Source: CALAED01 sp937891035 (lineage in GTDB: Bacteria; Actinomycetota; Actinomycetes; Streptosporangiales; Streptosporangiaceae). From it: a stretch of DNA of 17,710 bases. Every line of letters starts with the position of its first letter. The first letter of the stretch is position 1. Below the pieces are notes generated by a model. It searched no databases. It was not told the origin of the DNA and worked only from the letters and a program-made list of their open reading frames with translations. The stretch covers positions 1-17,710 of the forward strand of contig DASQSZ010000320.1 of the NCBI GenBank assembly GCA_035642125.1. The letters are read 5' to 3'. Shown piece by piece: positions 1 through 6,820 of the stretch. The translations under genes were made by a program, and so were the position numbers.

Positions 1-9
1 ACGACCGCT

Positions 10-14
10 GGAGG
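10..14 (+). promoter_or_regulatory. Ribosome binding site of the cyclic-nucleotide-binding gene
   Basis: GGAGG lies 6 nt before the TTG at 21 and touches the earlier in-frame TTG at 15. This spacing favours the TTG at 21 as the real start. Confidence 0.65.
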
Positions 15-20
15 TTGAAT

Positions 21-1091
21 TTGAACGTTCCCCTGAAGGCCGTCAACTTCTGGGACTCGCTCACCCCGATCGAACAGAAGGCGCTGATGTCGGTGGCGAC
101 GCGGCGCACCTTCCCCCGCGACGCCACGATCTTCCGCGAAGGCGAGCCCGCCGACCACGTCGTCATCATCCGCTCCGGCTGGACGAAGATCTGTGTCAGC
201 GAGAACGGGTGGGAGCGACTCCTGGCCGAGCGCGGGCCCGGCCAACTGGTCGGTGAGCGAGCCGCGCTACAGCTGAACGTGCGGTCGGCGACGGTGATCG
301 CCCTGGACACGGTCGACGCGCTGGTCCTGCGCACGCAGACGTTCGCGAGCTTCATCAGCGCCCACCCGCGCACGCTCAAGATCGTCGAAAACCAGGTCTA
401 TGACCGGCTCACTGAAGCCCCAGGCCAGCACACGCACGATGACCGCCGAACCACGCTCCCCACGACACCGGCCGGCCCGCCATCCGGCTGGAACTCCGCG
501 GCCGAGCACCCGCCGCGATTGAACGGACACAACTGCACGATCGTCACAACCGATATCGCAGCGTTCAACGCGCGTACTCGCACCGCCGACGACCGGGTGC
601 TCATCCAGCGGAAATCCCTCAGCATGACGCGCGACGCCTTCGTCCAGGCCGGCGTCCCGTGGGACGCGTGCCACCGCAGGGATCGGGGAGACGGGTTGCT
701 CCTCGTGGTCCCGCCGACGATCCCGTCGGCCACCGTCATCGGGGCGCTGGCCCGGCTGGCCGCCGAGCTGAAGTCATATAACCGGCGTTCTGCCCTGTCC
801 GTGCAGATCCGGCTGAAGGTCGCCGTTCACGTAGGACCGGTGACCACGAACGAGTCGGGGCTGACCGGCGAGGCGCTCATCCTCGCCGCCCGGCTCCTCG
901 ACTCGGCGAAGCTCAAACGCTCGATGACCCAGATCGGCGCGCAGCTGGGGGTGATCGCCTCCAACACCATCTACGACACGGTCATCAAGGACCTCGATGT
1001 GGACGGCTACCGCAAGGTCCGATGCACGGTGAAGGAATCCAGGCTCGTCGCCTGGATGCAACTCACCGGCCATGCGCTGTCGCCCGCCTGA
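21..1091 (+). CDS. Cyclic-nucleotide-binding protein fused to degenerate class III cyclase-like domain
   Basis: The predicted protein has 356 residues. Residues about 8-130 form a Crp-type cyclic-nucleotide-binding fold; the phosphate-binding cassette is visible as GERAAL followed by VRSAT, with the conserved Glu (about 79) and Arg (about 88) present, so ligand binding is plausible. A Pro-rich linker follows (about 135-165). From about 170 the sequence resembles a class III nucleotide cyclase: TTDIAAFN and RGDGLLLVV carry the two metal-binding Asp residues (about 178, 224), and GEALILAARL matches the GxxVNxAARL motif. In that motif the transition-state Asn is replaced by Ile (about 287) while Arg (about 291) remains. 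There is no helix-turn-helix, so it is not an ordinary Crp transcription factor. The start is the TTG at 21, because GGAGG at 10-14 lies 6 nt upstream; the TTG at 15 is too close. It is probably cytoplasmic. Whether it makes, binds or only senses a nucleotide is unknown. Confidence 0.8.
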   Translation: MNVPLKAVNFWDSLTPIEQKALMSVATRRTFPRDATIFREGEPADHVVIIRSGWTKICVSENGWERLLAERGPGQLVGERAALQLNVRSATVIALDTVDALVLRTQTFASFISAHPRTLKIVENQVYDRLTEAPGQHTHDDRRTTLPTTPAGPPSGWNSAAEHPPRLNGHNCTIVTTDIAAFNARTRTADDRVLIQRKSLSMTRDAFVQAGVPWDACHRRDRGDGLLLVVPPTIPSATVIGALARLAAELKSYNRRSALSVQIRLKVAVHVGPVTTNESGLTGEALILAARLLDSAKLKRSMTQIGAQLGVIASNTIYDTVIKDLDVDGYRKVRCTVKESRLVAWMQLTGHALSPA

Positions 1092-1097
1092 TGCCCC

Positions 1098-1131
1098 GCG
1101 CCCGACCACCGAACGTCCGTGGTCGGTGCGC
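1098..1131. terminator. Hairpin between convergent genes, likely bidirectional terminator
   Basis: The 40 bp between the two convergent stop codons contains an inverted repeat. Positions 1098-1109 pair with 1119-1131 (12 base pairs, one bulged T at 1127, 9-nt loop). There is no T-run, so this would be a stem-only terminator of the kind often proposed in actinomycetes. Its position between two stop codons is the main support. Confidence 0.55.
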
Positions 1132-1380
1132 CTAGGGGCCGCGTTGAGGGCCGGCGTCGTCGCCCGGGCCCCGGGGGCCGGACTCCTCCTGCCGGCGGCG
1201 TTCCCAGTCGGCCTGCTTGAGCTCATCCTCGCTGGGCGCCTCGATGCGGGCGATCTGCTTGTTCATCGAGCGGACCAGCAGGTAAAGCGCGACGCCGAGG
1301 GCGAGGACGACGAAGAAACCGAGAGCCCCCGGGGTGACGTCCTCGGGGGCCGCGAGCAGCGCCGCGGCGCTCACCGTCAT
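1132..1380 (-). CDS. Small single-pass membrane protein downstream of mca (Rv1083-like)
   Basis: The predicted protein has 82 residues. A short N-terminus is followed by one hydrophobic helix at about residues 17-36 (GALGFFVVLALGVALYLLV), then a charged cytoplasmic-type tail rich in Glu, Arg and Pro ending in a Gly/Pro-rich stretch. The ATG overlaps the mca stop codon in an ATGA arrangement (1377-1380), which implies translational coupling. A longer in-frame extension exists but would lie deep inside mca. A small membrane protein directly after mca is also found in Mycobacterium tuberculosis (Rv1083 after Rv1082). The function is unknown; the arrangement suggests a link to mycothiol-dependent detoxification or efflux, which is inference only. 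Confidence 0.8.
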   Translation of the reverse strand: MTVSAAALLAAPEDVTPGALGFFVVLALGVALYLLVRSMNKQIARIEAPSEDELKQADWERRRQEESGPRGPGDDAGPQRGP

Positions 1381-2261
1381 GAGGTTCCCACCTTCTCCCG
1401 GACGCCGGCGAACAGATCGTCCTCTGGTAGCTCCGTGTCGACCAGGGACCTTGCCAAATGGTAGTCCTCGGTCGGCCATGCCTGGCGCTGGAGGTCAAGC
1501 GGGCAGGCGAACCACGGGCCGTTCGGGTCGATCTGAGTGGCGTGGGCGAGCAGCGCCTTGTCGCGCGCGGCGAAGAAGTCGGCGCACGGCACCTGAGTGG
1601 TGATCTCCCACGGTTGCGGCCATTCCTCGAACCGCTTCATCCACTCGCCGTACGGGGACTCGAGCCCGGCCCCCTGCATGGCCTGGTGGAGGGCCAGGAT
1701 GCGGTCCTTGGTGAACGTGAGGTGGTAGTAGAGCTTGAGCGGCTGCCAGGGCTCGCCGGTGCCGGGATAGCGATCCGGGTCGCCGGCCGCCTCGAACGCC
1801 TCCATCGATACCTCGTGGGTTTTCACGTGGTCCGGATGCGGATAGCCGCCCTTTTCGTCATAAGTCAGGATCACGTGCGGGCGAAACTCCCGTACCGCCT
1901 GAACGAGCGGCGCCGCGGCGACCTCGAGCGGTTGCACGGCGAAACAGTCATCGGGCAGCGGCGGGGGCGGGTCACCCTCGGGGAAGCCGGAGTCGAGGAA
2001 GCCGAGCCACCGCTGGTCCACGCCCAAGATCTCTCTCGCCGCCGCCATCTCGGCCTTGCGGATGGCGGTCATGTTCGCTTTGACCTCGGGCCTGTCCATC
2101 GCCGGGTTGAGCACGTCGCCGCGCTCGCCGCCCGTGCAGGTCACGACCAGCACGTCGACGCCCTCGCGGGCGTAGCGCGCCATGGTCGCGGCGCCCTTGC
2201 TGGACTCGTCGTCCGGATGGGCGTGCACGGCCATCAACCGCAAGCTCGCCGGCTCAGCCAT
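1377..2261 (-). CDS. mca: Mycothiol S-conjugate amidase Mca
   Basis: The 294-residue zinc amidase is of the LmbE/PIG-L family. It cleaves mycothiol S-conjugates to a mercapturic acid, which is exported, and GlcN-Ins, which is recycled. The metal motif AHPDDE is at residues 14-19 and the second motif PHPDH at 141-145. Lys22 in DESSKG is typical of Mca, where the related deacetylase MshB has a different residue; this and the length favour Mca over MshB. The start is the ATG at 2261, preceded by an AAGGGGG ribosome binding site about 8 nt away. A longer in-frame ORF reaching 2495 was not used because its extension is Arg-rich and unlike the family. The stop overlaps the start of the small membrane protein by 4 nt, so the two probably form one operon. 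It is divergent from greA, as in mycobacteria. Confidence 0.95.
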   Translation of the reverse strand: MAEPASLRLMAVHAHPDDESSKGAATMARYAREGVDVLVVTCTGGERGDVLNPAMDRPEVKANMTAIRKAEMAAAREILGVDQRWLGFLDSGFPEGDPPPPLPDDCFAVQPLEVAAAPLVQAVREFRPHVILTYDEKGGYPHPDHVKTHEVSMEAFEAAGDPDRYPGTGEPWQPLKLYYHLTFTKDRILALHQAMQGAGLESPYGEWMKRFEEWPQPWEITTQVPCADFFAARDKALLAHATQIDPNGPWFACPLDLQRQAWPTEDYHLARSLVDTELPEDDLFAGVREKVGTS

Positions 2262-2596
2262 ATGGAGATCCCCCTTGTGCCAGGGCTCCGTCGGATCCCT
2301 CGTCCGGGCCCTGGCCCCGAACATCATCGTAGGCCGGGCCCTGACTGAGCTCGTCCGGTGCCTTCGAACGCCTTGGTGAGGATGGGCCGCCCGGCGTCGG
2401 GACGGCCCGTCCGATTGTCCATGACAAACGACACCGGACGCGCGGAGATTCCCGGACCTCACCATCAGATCGAACCCGTACACGTACGATCTCATGGGCC
2501 TGGGTAAAGGAAATGACGACGGAACGTTTACGCTTGCGGCTCATATAAGCTAGAGGTTTCGTCGCCCCGCATGTGGATGTGGATGAGGGAGTACCC
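2262..2596. promoter_or_regulatory. Divergent mca/greA intergenic region
   Basis: These 335 bp separate the two divergent starts and should hold both promoters. The half nearest greA has an AT-rich pocket with a TATAAG hexamer at 2544-2549 and a TTTACG at 2527-2532, but no pair of hexamers has good spacing, so no exact promoter is called. The half nearest mca contains the strong hairpin listed at 2380-2412. No credible gene is seen in this stretch. Confidence 0.4.
2380..2412. other. Long GC-rich hairpin in the mca/greA intergenic region
   Basis: Positions 2380-2389 pair with 2403-2412, including one G-T wobble (2383 with 2409). After a bulged A (2402), 2390-2393 pair with 2398-2401 around a GCGT loop. 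That gives 14 pairs. The wobble is a G-U pair in plus-strand RNA but an A-C mismatch in minus-strand RNA, so the structure is stronger in the plus strand. No T-run follows on either side. It lies about 120 nt upstream of the mca start. Confidence 0.5.
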
Positions 2597-3097
2597 GTGA
2601 CCGAGACCCGCGATGACAACGTCACCTGGCTGACACAGGAGGCGTACGACCGGCTCAAGAACGAGCTGGACCACCTCACGGGACAGGGTCGCATCGACAT
2701 CGCCAAGAAGATCGAAGCGGCCCGCGAGGAAGGTGACCTGCGGGAGAACGGCGGTTACCACGCGGCCAAGGAGGAGCAGGGCAAGATCGAGGGCCGGATC
2801 CTCCAGCTCCAGCACATCCTGGAGAACTCCCGGGTGGGCGAGGCGCCGCGCACCGAGGGCGTCGTCGGTCCGGGCATGACCGTGACCGTGAGCTTCCAGG
2901 GCGACGGAGACGAGGTCACCTTCTTGCTGGCCTCCCGCGAGGAAAGCGGCTCACCGATCGACGTCTACTCGCCGAAGTCGCCGCTGGGCGCGGCCATCAA
3001 CGGCAAGAAGGTCGGCGAGCAGGCCTCCTACACGCTGCCGAACGGGCGGAAGATGACCGTCGAGATCATCGACGCCACCCCTTACGCCGGAGCCTGA
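2597..3097 (+). CDS. greA: Transcription elongation factor GreA
   Basis: The 166-residue protein has the usual GreA length. It binds the RNA polymerase secondary channel and stimulates cleavage of backtracked transcripts. The N-terminal coiled coil spans about residues 12-80. Its tip, EEGDLRENGGYHAAKEEQ, carries the Asp (47) and Glu (50) that coordinate the catalytic metal. A C-terminal FKBP-like domain follows (about 90-166), including SPIDVYSPKSPLGAAINGKKVGE. The start is GTG at 2597, because GAGGGAG at 2585-2591 is 5 nt upstream; an ATG at 2573 would put this ribosome binding site inside the gene. The 3' end overlaps the convergent Lrp-family gene by 16 bp. Confidence 0.95.
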   Translation: MTETRDDNVTWLTQEAYDRLKNELDHLTGQGRIDIAKKIEAAREEGDLRENGGYHAAKEEQGKIEGRILQLQHILENSRVGEAPRTEGVVGPGMTVTVSFQGDGDEVTFLLASREESGSPIDVYSPKSPLGAAINGKKVGEQASYTLPNGRKMTVEIIDATPYAGA

Positions 3098-3576
3098 GCG
3101 GCCGTCGTCCGCGCCGCGGCGGCGCGGACGAGCGGAAGGGTGCGGGGGCGTATCTGCGTCGCGAGCGAGATCGCGGTGGAGGCGCGCTCCACACCGGCCA
3201 CGTCGACGATCACGTCGATCACCCGCTGCAGGTCCTGGTTGCTGCGGCCCACGATGCGGATCAGCATGTCCGCCGTGCCGGTGATCGTGTGTGCCTCGAT
3301 GACCTCGGGGATCTCGGCGAGGCGTGCCGCCACCGGGTCGTGCCCGCCGGGCTGGCGGATCTGCAGGGTCACGAAGGCGGTCACGCCGTAGCCAAGCGCG
3401 GCCGTATCGACCTCGGGCCCGAAGCCGGCGATCACCCCGCGCCGCCCCATGCGGTCGAGCCTGGCCTGGACGGTGCCGCGCGCCACGCCGAGCCGGCGTG
3501 AGCACTCGAGCACGCCGATGCGCGGCTCCGCGGTGAACAGCTCGATGATCCGCGCGTCCAGCGCATCGACCGTCAC
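3082..3576 (-). CDS. Lrp/AsnC-family transcriptional regulator
   Basis: The 164-residue DNA-binding protein has an N-terminal winged helix-turn-helix at about residues 4-60 (LDARIIELF, then LECSRRLGVARGTVQARLDRM) and a C-terminal ligand-binding RAM domain at about 70-145 (TITGTADMLIRIVGRSN). The start is GTG at 3576, with GAAGGGA about 10 nt upstream. It is divergent from 4-hydroxyphenylpyruvate dioxygenase. Lrp-type regulators beside this dioxygenase are known in other bacteria, for example HpdR in Sinorhizobium meliloti, so it likely controls tyrosine catabolism in response to an aromatic or amino-acid ligand; that role is inferred. The C-terminal tail is Ala-rich, and its last codons overlap the greA 3' end. 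Confidence 0.9.
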   Translation of the reverse strand: MTVDALDARIIELFTAEPRIGVLECSRRLGVARGTVQARLDRMGRRGVIAGFGPEVDTAALGYGVTAFVTLQIRQPGGHDPVAARLAEIPEVIEAHTITGTADMLIRIVGRSNQDLQRVIDVIVDVAGVERASTAISLATQIRPRTLPLVRAAAARTTAAQAPA

Positions 3577-3689
3577 GACGGTTTCGTCCCTTCCGCTCCT
3601 CGGGGCCTGCCTGTCATGGTCACGCTGTACAGAATATCCAGGCTGAGCGCCGTTCTACTGAGCAGGATGTCCACCGAATTCGCCATCTC

Positions 3690-3719
3690 TTGCACACTCT
3701 GTTGATCGCGCCACACAGT
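3690..3719 (+). promoter_or_regulatory. Putative hppD promoter giving a leaderless transcript
   Basis: TTGCAC at 3690-3695 and CACAGT at 3714-3719 are separated by 18 bp. The expected transcription start, about 7 nt after the -10 hexamer, falls on the ATG at 3726. This fits the lack of a Shine-Dalgarno sequence before that ATG. The -10 match is only partial. Confidence 0.4.
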
Positions 3720-3736
3720 AAAAAGATGAGATCAAC
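3701..3736. promoter_or_regulatory. Inverted repeat over hppD promoter and start, candidate operator
   Basis: GTTGATC at 3701-3707 and its perfect complement GATCAAC at 3730-3736 are separated by 22 bp, with arm centres 29 bp apart, close to three helical turns. The left arm lies in the promoter spacer and the right arm just after the start codon. The divergent Lrp-family protein is the natural candidate to bind it; binding itself is inferred. A separate direct repeat, CTGAGC at 3643-3648 and 3658-3663, lies further upstream. Confidence 0.4.
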
Positions 3737-4826
3737 GGACACGTTCCCCGTCAGCGGGATGGATGCCATCGTCTTCGCCGTCGGCAACGCCAAGCAGGCC
3801 GCGCACTACTACTCCACAGCGTTCGGGATGCGCCGGGTGGCCTACAAGGGCCCGGAGACCGGCAGCCCGGACGAGGCGGCCTACGTGCTGGAGTCGGGCG
3901 AGGCCAGGTTCGTCGTCAAGGGTCCGGTGCGCGCGGGGACCGACCTCGCCCGCCACGTCGCCGAGCACGGCGATGGCGTCGTCGATCTGGCGATCGCGGT
4001 GCCCGACGTCGCCGCCGCCTACGAGCACGCGGTCGCCCGTGGCGCCACCGGCCTCGAAGAGCCGCACGTGGTCGAGGATGACCATGGCAAGGTGACGATC
4101 GCGGCCATCGCCACCTACGGCGAGACCCGGCACTCGCTGGTCGACCGGGTCAACTACTCGGGGCCCTACCTGCCCGGCTATCAGCGGGCCGAGCCGATCG
4201 TCCGCCCGCCGGACGCCCCGTCGATCCAAGGCATCGACCACTGCGTCGGCAACGTCGAGCGCATGAACGAATGGGCCGACTTCTACCACCGTGTCATGGA
4301 TTTTACCGACATGGCCGAATTCATCGGCGACGACATCGCCACCGAGTACTCCGCGCTGATGTCGAAGGTGGTCGCGGACGGCACGCGCAAGGTCAAGTTC
4401 CCGCTGAACGAACCGGCGGCGGGCCGCCGCAGGTCGCAGATCGAGGAATACCTCGAGTTCTACGGCGGCCCCGGCGTCCAGCACATCGCGCTCGCCACGG
4501 ACGACATCCTCGGCGCCGTGGACCAGATGCGCGCGGCGGGCGTGGAGTTCCTCGAGACCCCGGACTCCTATTACGACGATCCTGAGCTGCGCGCCCGCAT
4601 CGGCGAGGTCCGGGCGCCGGTCGCCGAGTTGCGCGCGCGCCGCATCCTCGTGGACCGCGACGAGGACGGCTACCTGCTGCAGATCTTCACCAAGCCGGTG
4701 CAGGACCGCCCGACGGTGTTCTTCGAGTTCATCGAACGGCATGGCTCGCTCGGCTTCGGCAAGGGCAACTTCAAGGCCCTGTTCGAAGCGATCGAGCGCG
4801 AGCAGCGGCGGCGCGGCAATCTTTGA
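3726..4826 (+). CDS. hppD: 4-Hydroxyphenylpyruvate dioxygenase
   Basis: The 366-residue non-haem Fe(II) dioxygenase converts 4-hydroxyphenylpyruvate to homogentisate in tyrosine degradation. It has two vicinal-oxygen-chelate domains (about 12-140 and 168-335). The iron ligands are visible as His172 (GIDHCVGNV), His253 (VQHIALATDDI) and Glu334 (PTVFFEFIERHG). The C-terminal GFGKGNFKALFEAIE helix is typical of the family and gates the active site. The close relative hydroxymandelate synthase is the main alternative; the lone location with a regulator and no glycopeptide genes favours the dioxygenase. ATG 3726 was chosen over the upstream TTG at 3690 because family homology begins just after it and it fits a leaderless transcript. 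No homogentisate dioxygenase is seen in the window. Confidence 0.93.
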   Translation: MRSTDTFPVSGMDAIVFAVGNAKQAAHYYSTAFGMRRVAYKGPETGSPDEAAYVLESGEARFVVKGPVRAGTDLARHVAEHGDGVVDLAIAVPDVAAAYEHAVARGATGLEEPHVVEDDHGKVTIAAIATYGETRHSLVDRVNYSGPYLPGYQRAEPIVRPPDAPSIQGIDHCVGNVERMNEWADFYHRVMDFTDMAEFIGDDIATEYSALMSKVVADGTRKVKFPLNEPAAGRRRSQIEEYLEFYGGPGVQHIALATDDILGAVDQMRAAGVEFLETPDSYYDDPELRARIGEVRAPVAELRARRILVDRDEDGYLLQIFTKPVQDRPTVFFEFIERHGSLGFGKGNFKALFEAIEREQRRRGNL

Positions 4827-4998
4827 TAACAGCCACCCGGCCAACGGCCCACACTAAATTGCCCAATACGGGTTAAATGTGACATCAAGATCGATCCCGC
4901 CGCGCCCGTCCGTACGCGGCTGACGAATCGCCACCACGGACCATGTCCCCATAACTACGGGTTGCCCATTGACCTGGAATCCCGGCAGGCTTGGCCTC

Positions 4999-6453
4999 GT
5001 GTTCACCCCACGTACCCCCCGGATCCCGGCATCATTGGCGGCGGTCGCCGCCGCCACCGCCGTCGGCATGGCGGCGACCGCGTGCTCGGGCGGCGGCGCC
5101 GAGCAGCCGTCCAACGCCGCGTCGGCGCTGGCCACCGCCGCGCCCGGCGGCACCCAGATCGGCGCGGCCTCGGCCGGCGACCCGTACACGCCGGGGGACG
5201 GAAACGGCGGGTACGACGTCAAGCACTATGGGCTGCGGCTGAAGCTCAACCCCGGTGACAGCGTCCGCGCGCTCGACGGCACCGCCGAGATCACCGCGAC
5301 CGCCACCCACGCCCTGGCGCGCTTTGATCTCGACCTCGCCGGGCTGACCGTCAGCGACGTCAAGGTCGACGGGGCCGCCGCCCGGCACCAGGCGCAGGGC
5401 GAGGAGCTGGTCATCACGCCGGCCGCGGCCATCGCCAAGGGCGCTCAGTTCAAGGTGACCGTGGCGTACGGCGGAACGCCCAAGGAGATCAACGACCCGA
5501 TCCTCGGCCGGTACGGCTGGATCCGCACCACCGACGGGGTCTTCATCGCCTGCCAGCCGAGCGGCGCCCACACCTGGTTCCCCAGCAACGACCACCCCAG
5601 CGACAAGGCGACCTTCACCTTCGACCTCACCGTGCCGAAGGGCAGCACGGCGGTCGCCAACGGCGACCAGACCAACTCCACCGACGGCGGCGCGCACACG
5701 ACGTGGCAGGTCAAGGAGCCGATGGCGACGTACCTGGCCACGGTGGACGTTGGCAAGTTCAACGTGAAGAAGGGCACCACGCCGGGCGGGGTGCCGATCC
5801 TCGTCGCCGTCGACCCGAGCGTGGACACCGCGTCCGTCGAAGAGGTCTACGCCAGGACCGCCGAGATCACCGACGCCCTCGCGAAGACGTTCGGCCCTTA
5901 CCCCTTCTCCTCGACCGGGGCCATCGTCGACAACGCCGACGTCGGGTTCGCGCTGGAGACCCAGACCCGGCCGGTGTTCGGCTCGTTTGGGGCCGAGCCG
6001 ACGATCCTCGCGCACGAGCTGGCCCACGAGTGGTACGGCGACAGCGTCAGCGTGTCCAAGTGGCAGGACATCTGGCTCAATGAGGGCTTCGCCACCTTGG
6101 CCGAGTGGACGTGGGGCGAGCGCATCGGCGGGCCGACCGTCCAGCAGCAATACGACATGCGCTACCGGCAGAGCGGCAACAAGGAGCTTTGGGACGTGCC
6201 GCCGGGCAACCCCGGCCGGATGCAGATGTTCGGCAGGTCTGTGTACGACAGGGGCGCGATGACCCTCATCGCGTTGCGGCAGAAGGTCGGCGAGCAGAAG
6301 TTCAACGAGATCCTGCGCACTTGGGCGCGCGACCACCGCGGCGGCAACGTCACCACCGGCCAGTTCATCGCGCTGGCCAACCGGATCTCGGGCATGGACC
6401 TTGACGCGTTCTTCCGGGCCTGGCTGTACGACAAGGGCCGGCCGAACACCTGA
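4999..6453 (+). CDS. M1-family zinc metallopeptidase, predicted lipoprotein
   Basis: The 484-residue aminopeptidase-like protein has an N-terminal Sec signal (charged start, Ala-rich core) ending in ATAC, a lipobox-like site with Cys29 followed by a Ser/Gly linker. It is therefore probably anchored on the outer face of the membrane. The gluzincin motif HELAHEWYGDS is at about 339-349 with the third zinc ligand Glu362 (NEGFA), 18 residues after the second His, as in family M1. FALETQTRP at about 317-325 replaces the classical GxMEN exopeptidase motif and keeps its Glu (320). A candidate catalytic Tyr is in VYDRGAM (about 416). GTG at 4999 gives a compact signal peptide and a length equal to its downstream paralogue. 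The TTG at 4969 is an alternative; neither has a strong ribosome binding site. Confidence 0.88.
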   Translation: MFTPRTPRIPASLAAVAAATAVGMAATACSGGGAEQPSNAASALATAAPGGTQIGAASAGDPYTPGDGNGGYDVKHYGLRLKLNPGDSVRALDGTAEITATATHALARFDLDLAGLTVSDVKVDGAAARHQAQGEELVITPAAAIAKGAQFKVTVAYGGTPKEINDPILGRYGWIRTTDGVFIACQPSGAHTWFPSNDHPSDKATFTFDLTVPKGSTAVANGDQTNSTDGGAHTTWQVKEPMATYLATVDVGKFNVKKGTTPGGVPILVAVDPSVDTASVEEVYARTAEITDALAKTFGPYPFSSTGAIVDNADVGFALETQTRPVFGSFGAEPTILAHELAHEWYGDSVSVSKWQDIWLNEGFATLAEWTWGERIGGPTVQQQYDMRYRQSGNKELWDVPPGNPGRMQMFGRSVYDRGAMTLIALRQKVGEQKFNEILRTWARDHRGGNVTTGQFIALANRISGMDLDAFFRAWLYDKGRPNT

Positions 6454-6820
6454 CCGGAGGCCGAGGTGATCTGGTCTCGCCGGAGTGAACCGGCGGCAAG
6501 GGGTGCGGAAAGCCCCGGCAGGTGCCGCGACGGCGCCCCGTGTCCGCCGCCAATGTGGGCCGGATGAACGTGCCGATCGGTCGCGGGCATCGCGCTCGCC
6601 GAGTAGGTCTCGCACAAGCCTCCGGTTGCTCCGGGTCTGGCTGTATGCGGAGCGCAAGCCGCGCCGCTGGTGACGCCTCCCCCGAACGCCGATTTTTCGA
6701 TGATCTTGCAGTTCAGACGGGTGGGGTGCGACGATTTCGCCGCACGGATTCGCGCTGGCGCGAGCGCTCGCGCCGGCGCCGGCCGGGCGCGAGCGCCGGC
6801 GCACAACGATCGGGGGACGC
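6454..6820. promoter_or_regulatory. Intergenic region between the two M1 peptidase genes
   Basis: These 367 bp hold no credible gene; the open frames are Arg-rich shadows. Near the 5' end an imperfect stem (6493-6498 with 6523-6528, inner GGGG 6500-6503 with CCCC 6513-6516) may end the upstream transcript. A lower-GC pocket around 6690-6735 with TTGCAG (6706-6711) and GACGAT (6730-6735) is a weak promoter candidate for the second peptidase. The 3' end carries the overlapping GC hairpins at 6757-6796. Confidence 0.35.
6757..6796 (+). repeat. Overlapping GC-rich palindromes in the second peptidase leader
   Basis: GGCGCGAGCGCTCGCGCC at 6757-6774 is a perfect 18-bp palindrome. Its right half (6764-6774) is also perfectly complementary, over 11 bp, to 6786-6796, with an 11-nt loop. 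Forming one hairpin excludes the other. The element ends 15 nt before the ribosome binding site region (GGGGGA, about 6812-6817). Confidence 0.6.

Noticed and set aside
2262..2495. Longer mca start at 2495
   Set aside because: The extra 78 residues are Arg-rich and unrelated to the family, and ATG 2261 has a good ribosome binding site and matches the usual Mca length.
3732..4844. Long minus-strand open frame opposite hppD
   Set aside because: It is antisense to a gene with complete iron-ligand motifs; its composition is typical of high-GC shadow frames.
4827..4998. AT-richer stretch upstream of the first peptidase, checked for promoter and terminator
   Set aside because: TTGCCC and TTGACC hexamers occur, but none has a well-spaced -10 partner, and no strong hairpin follows hppD; nothing specific could be supported.
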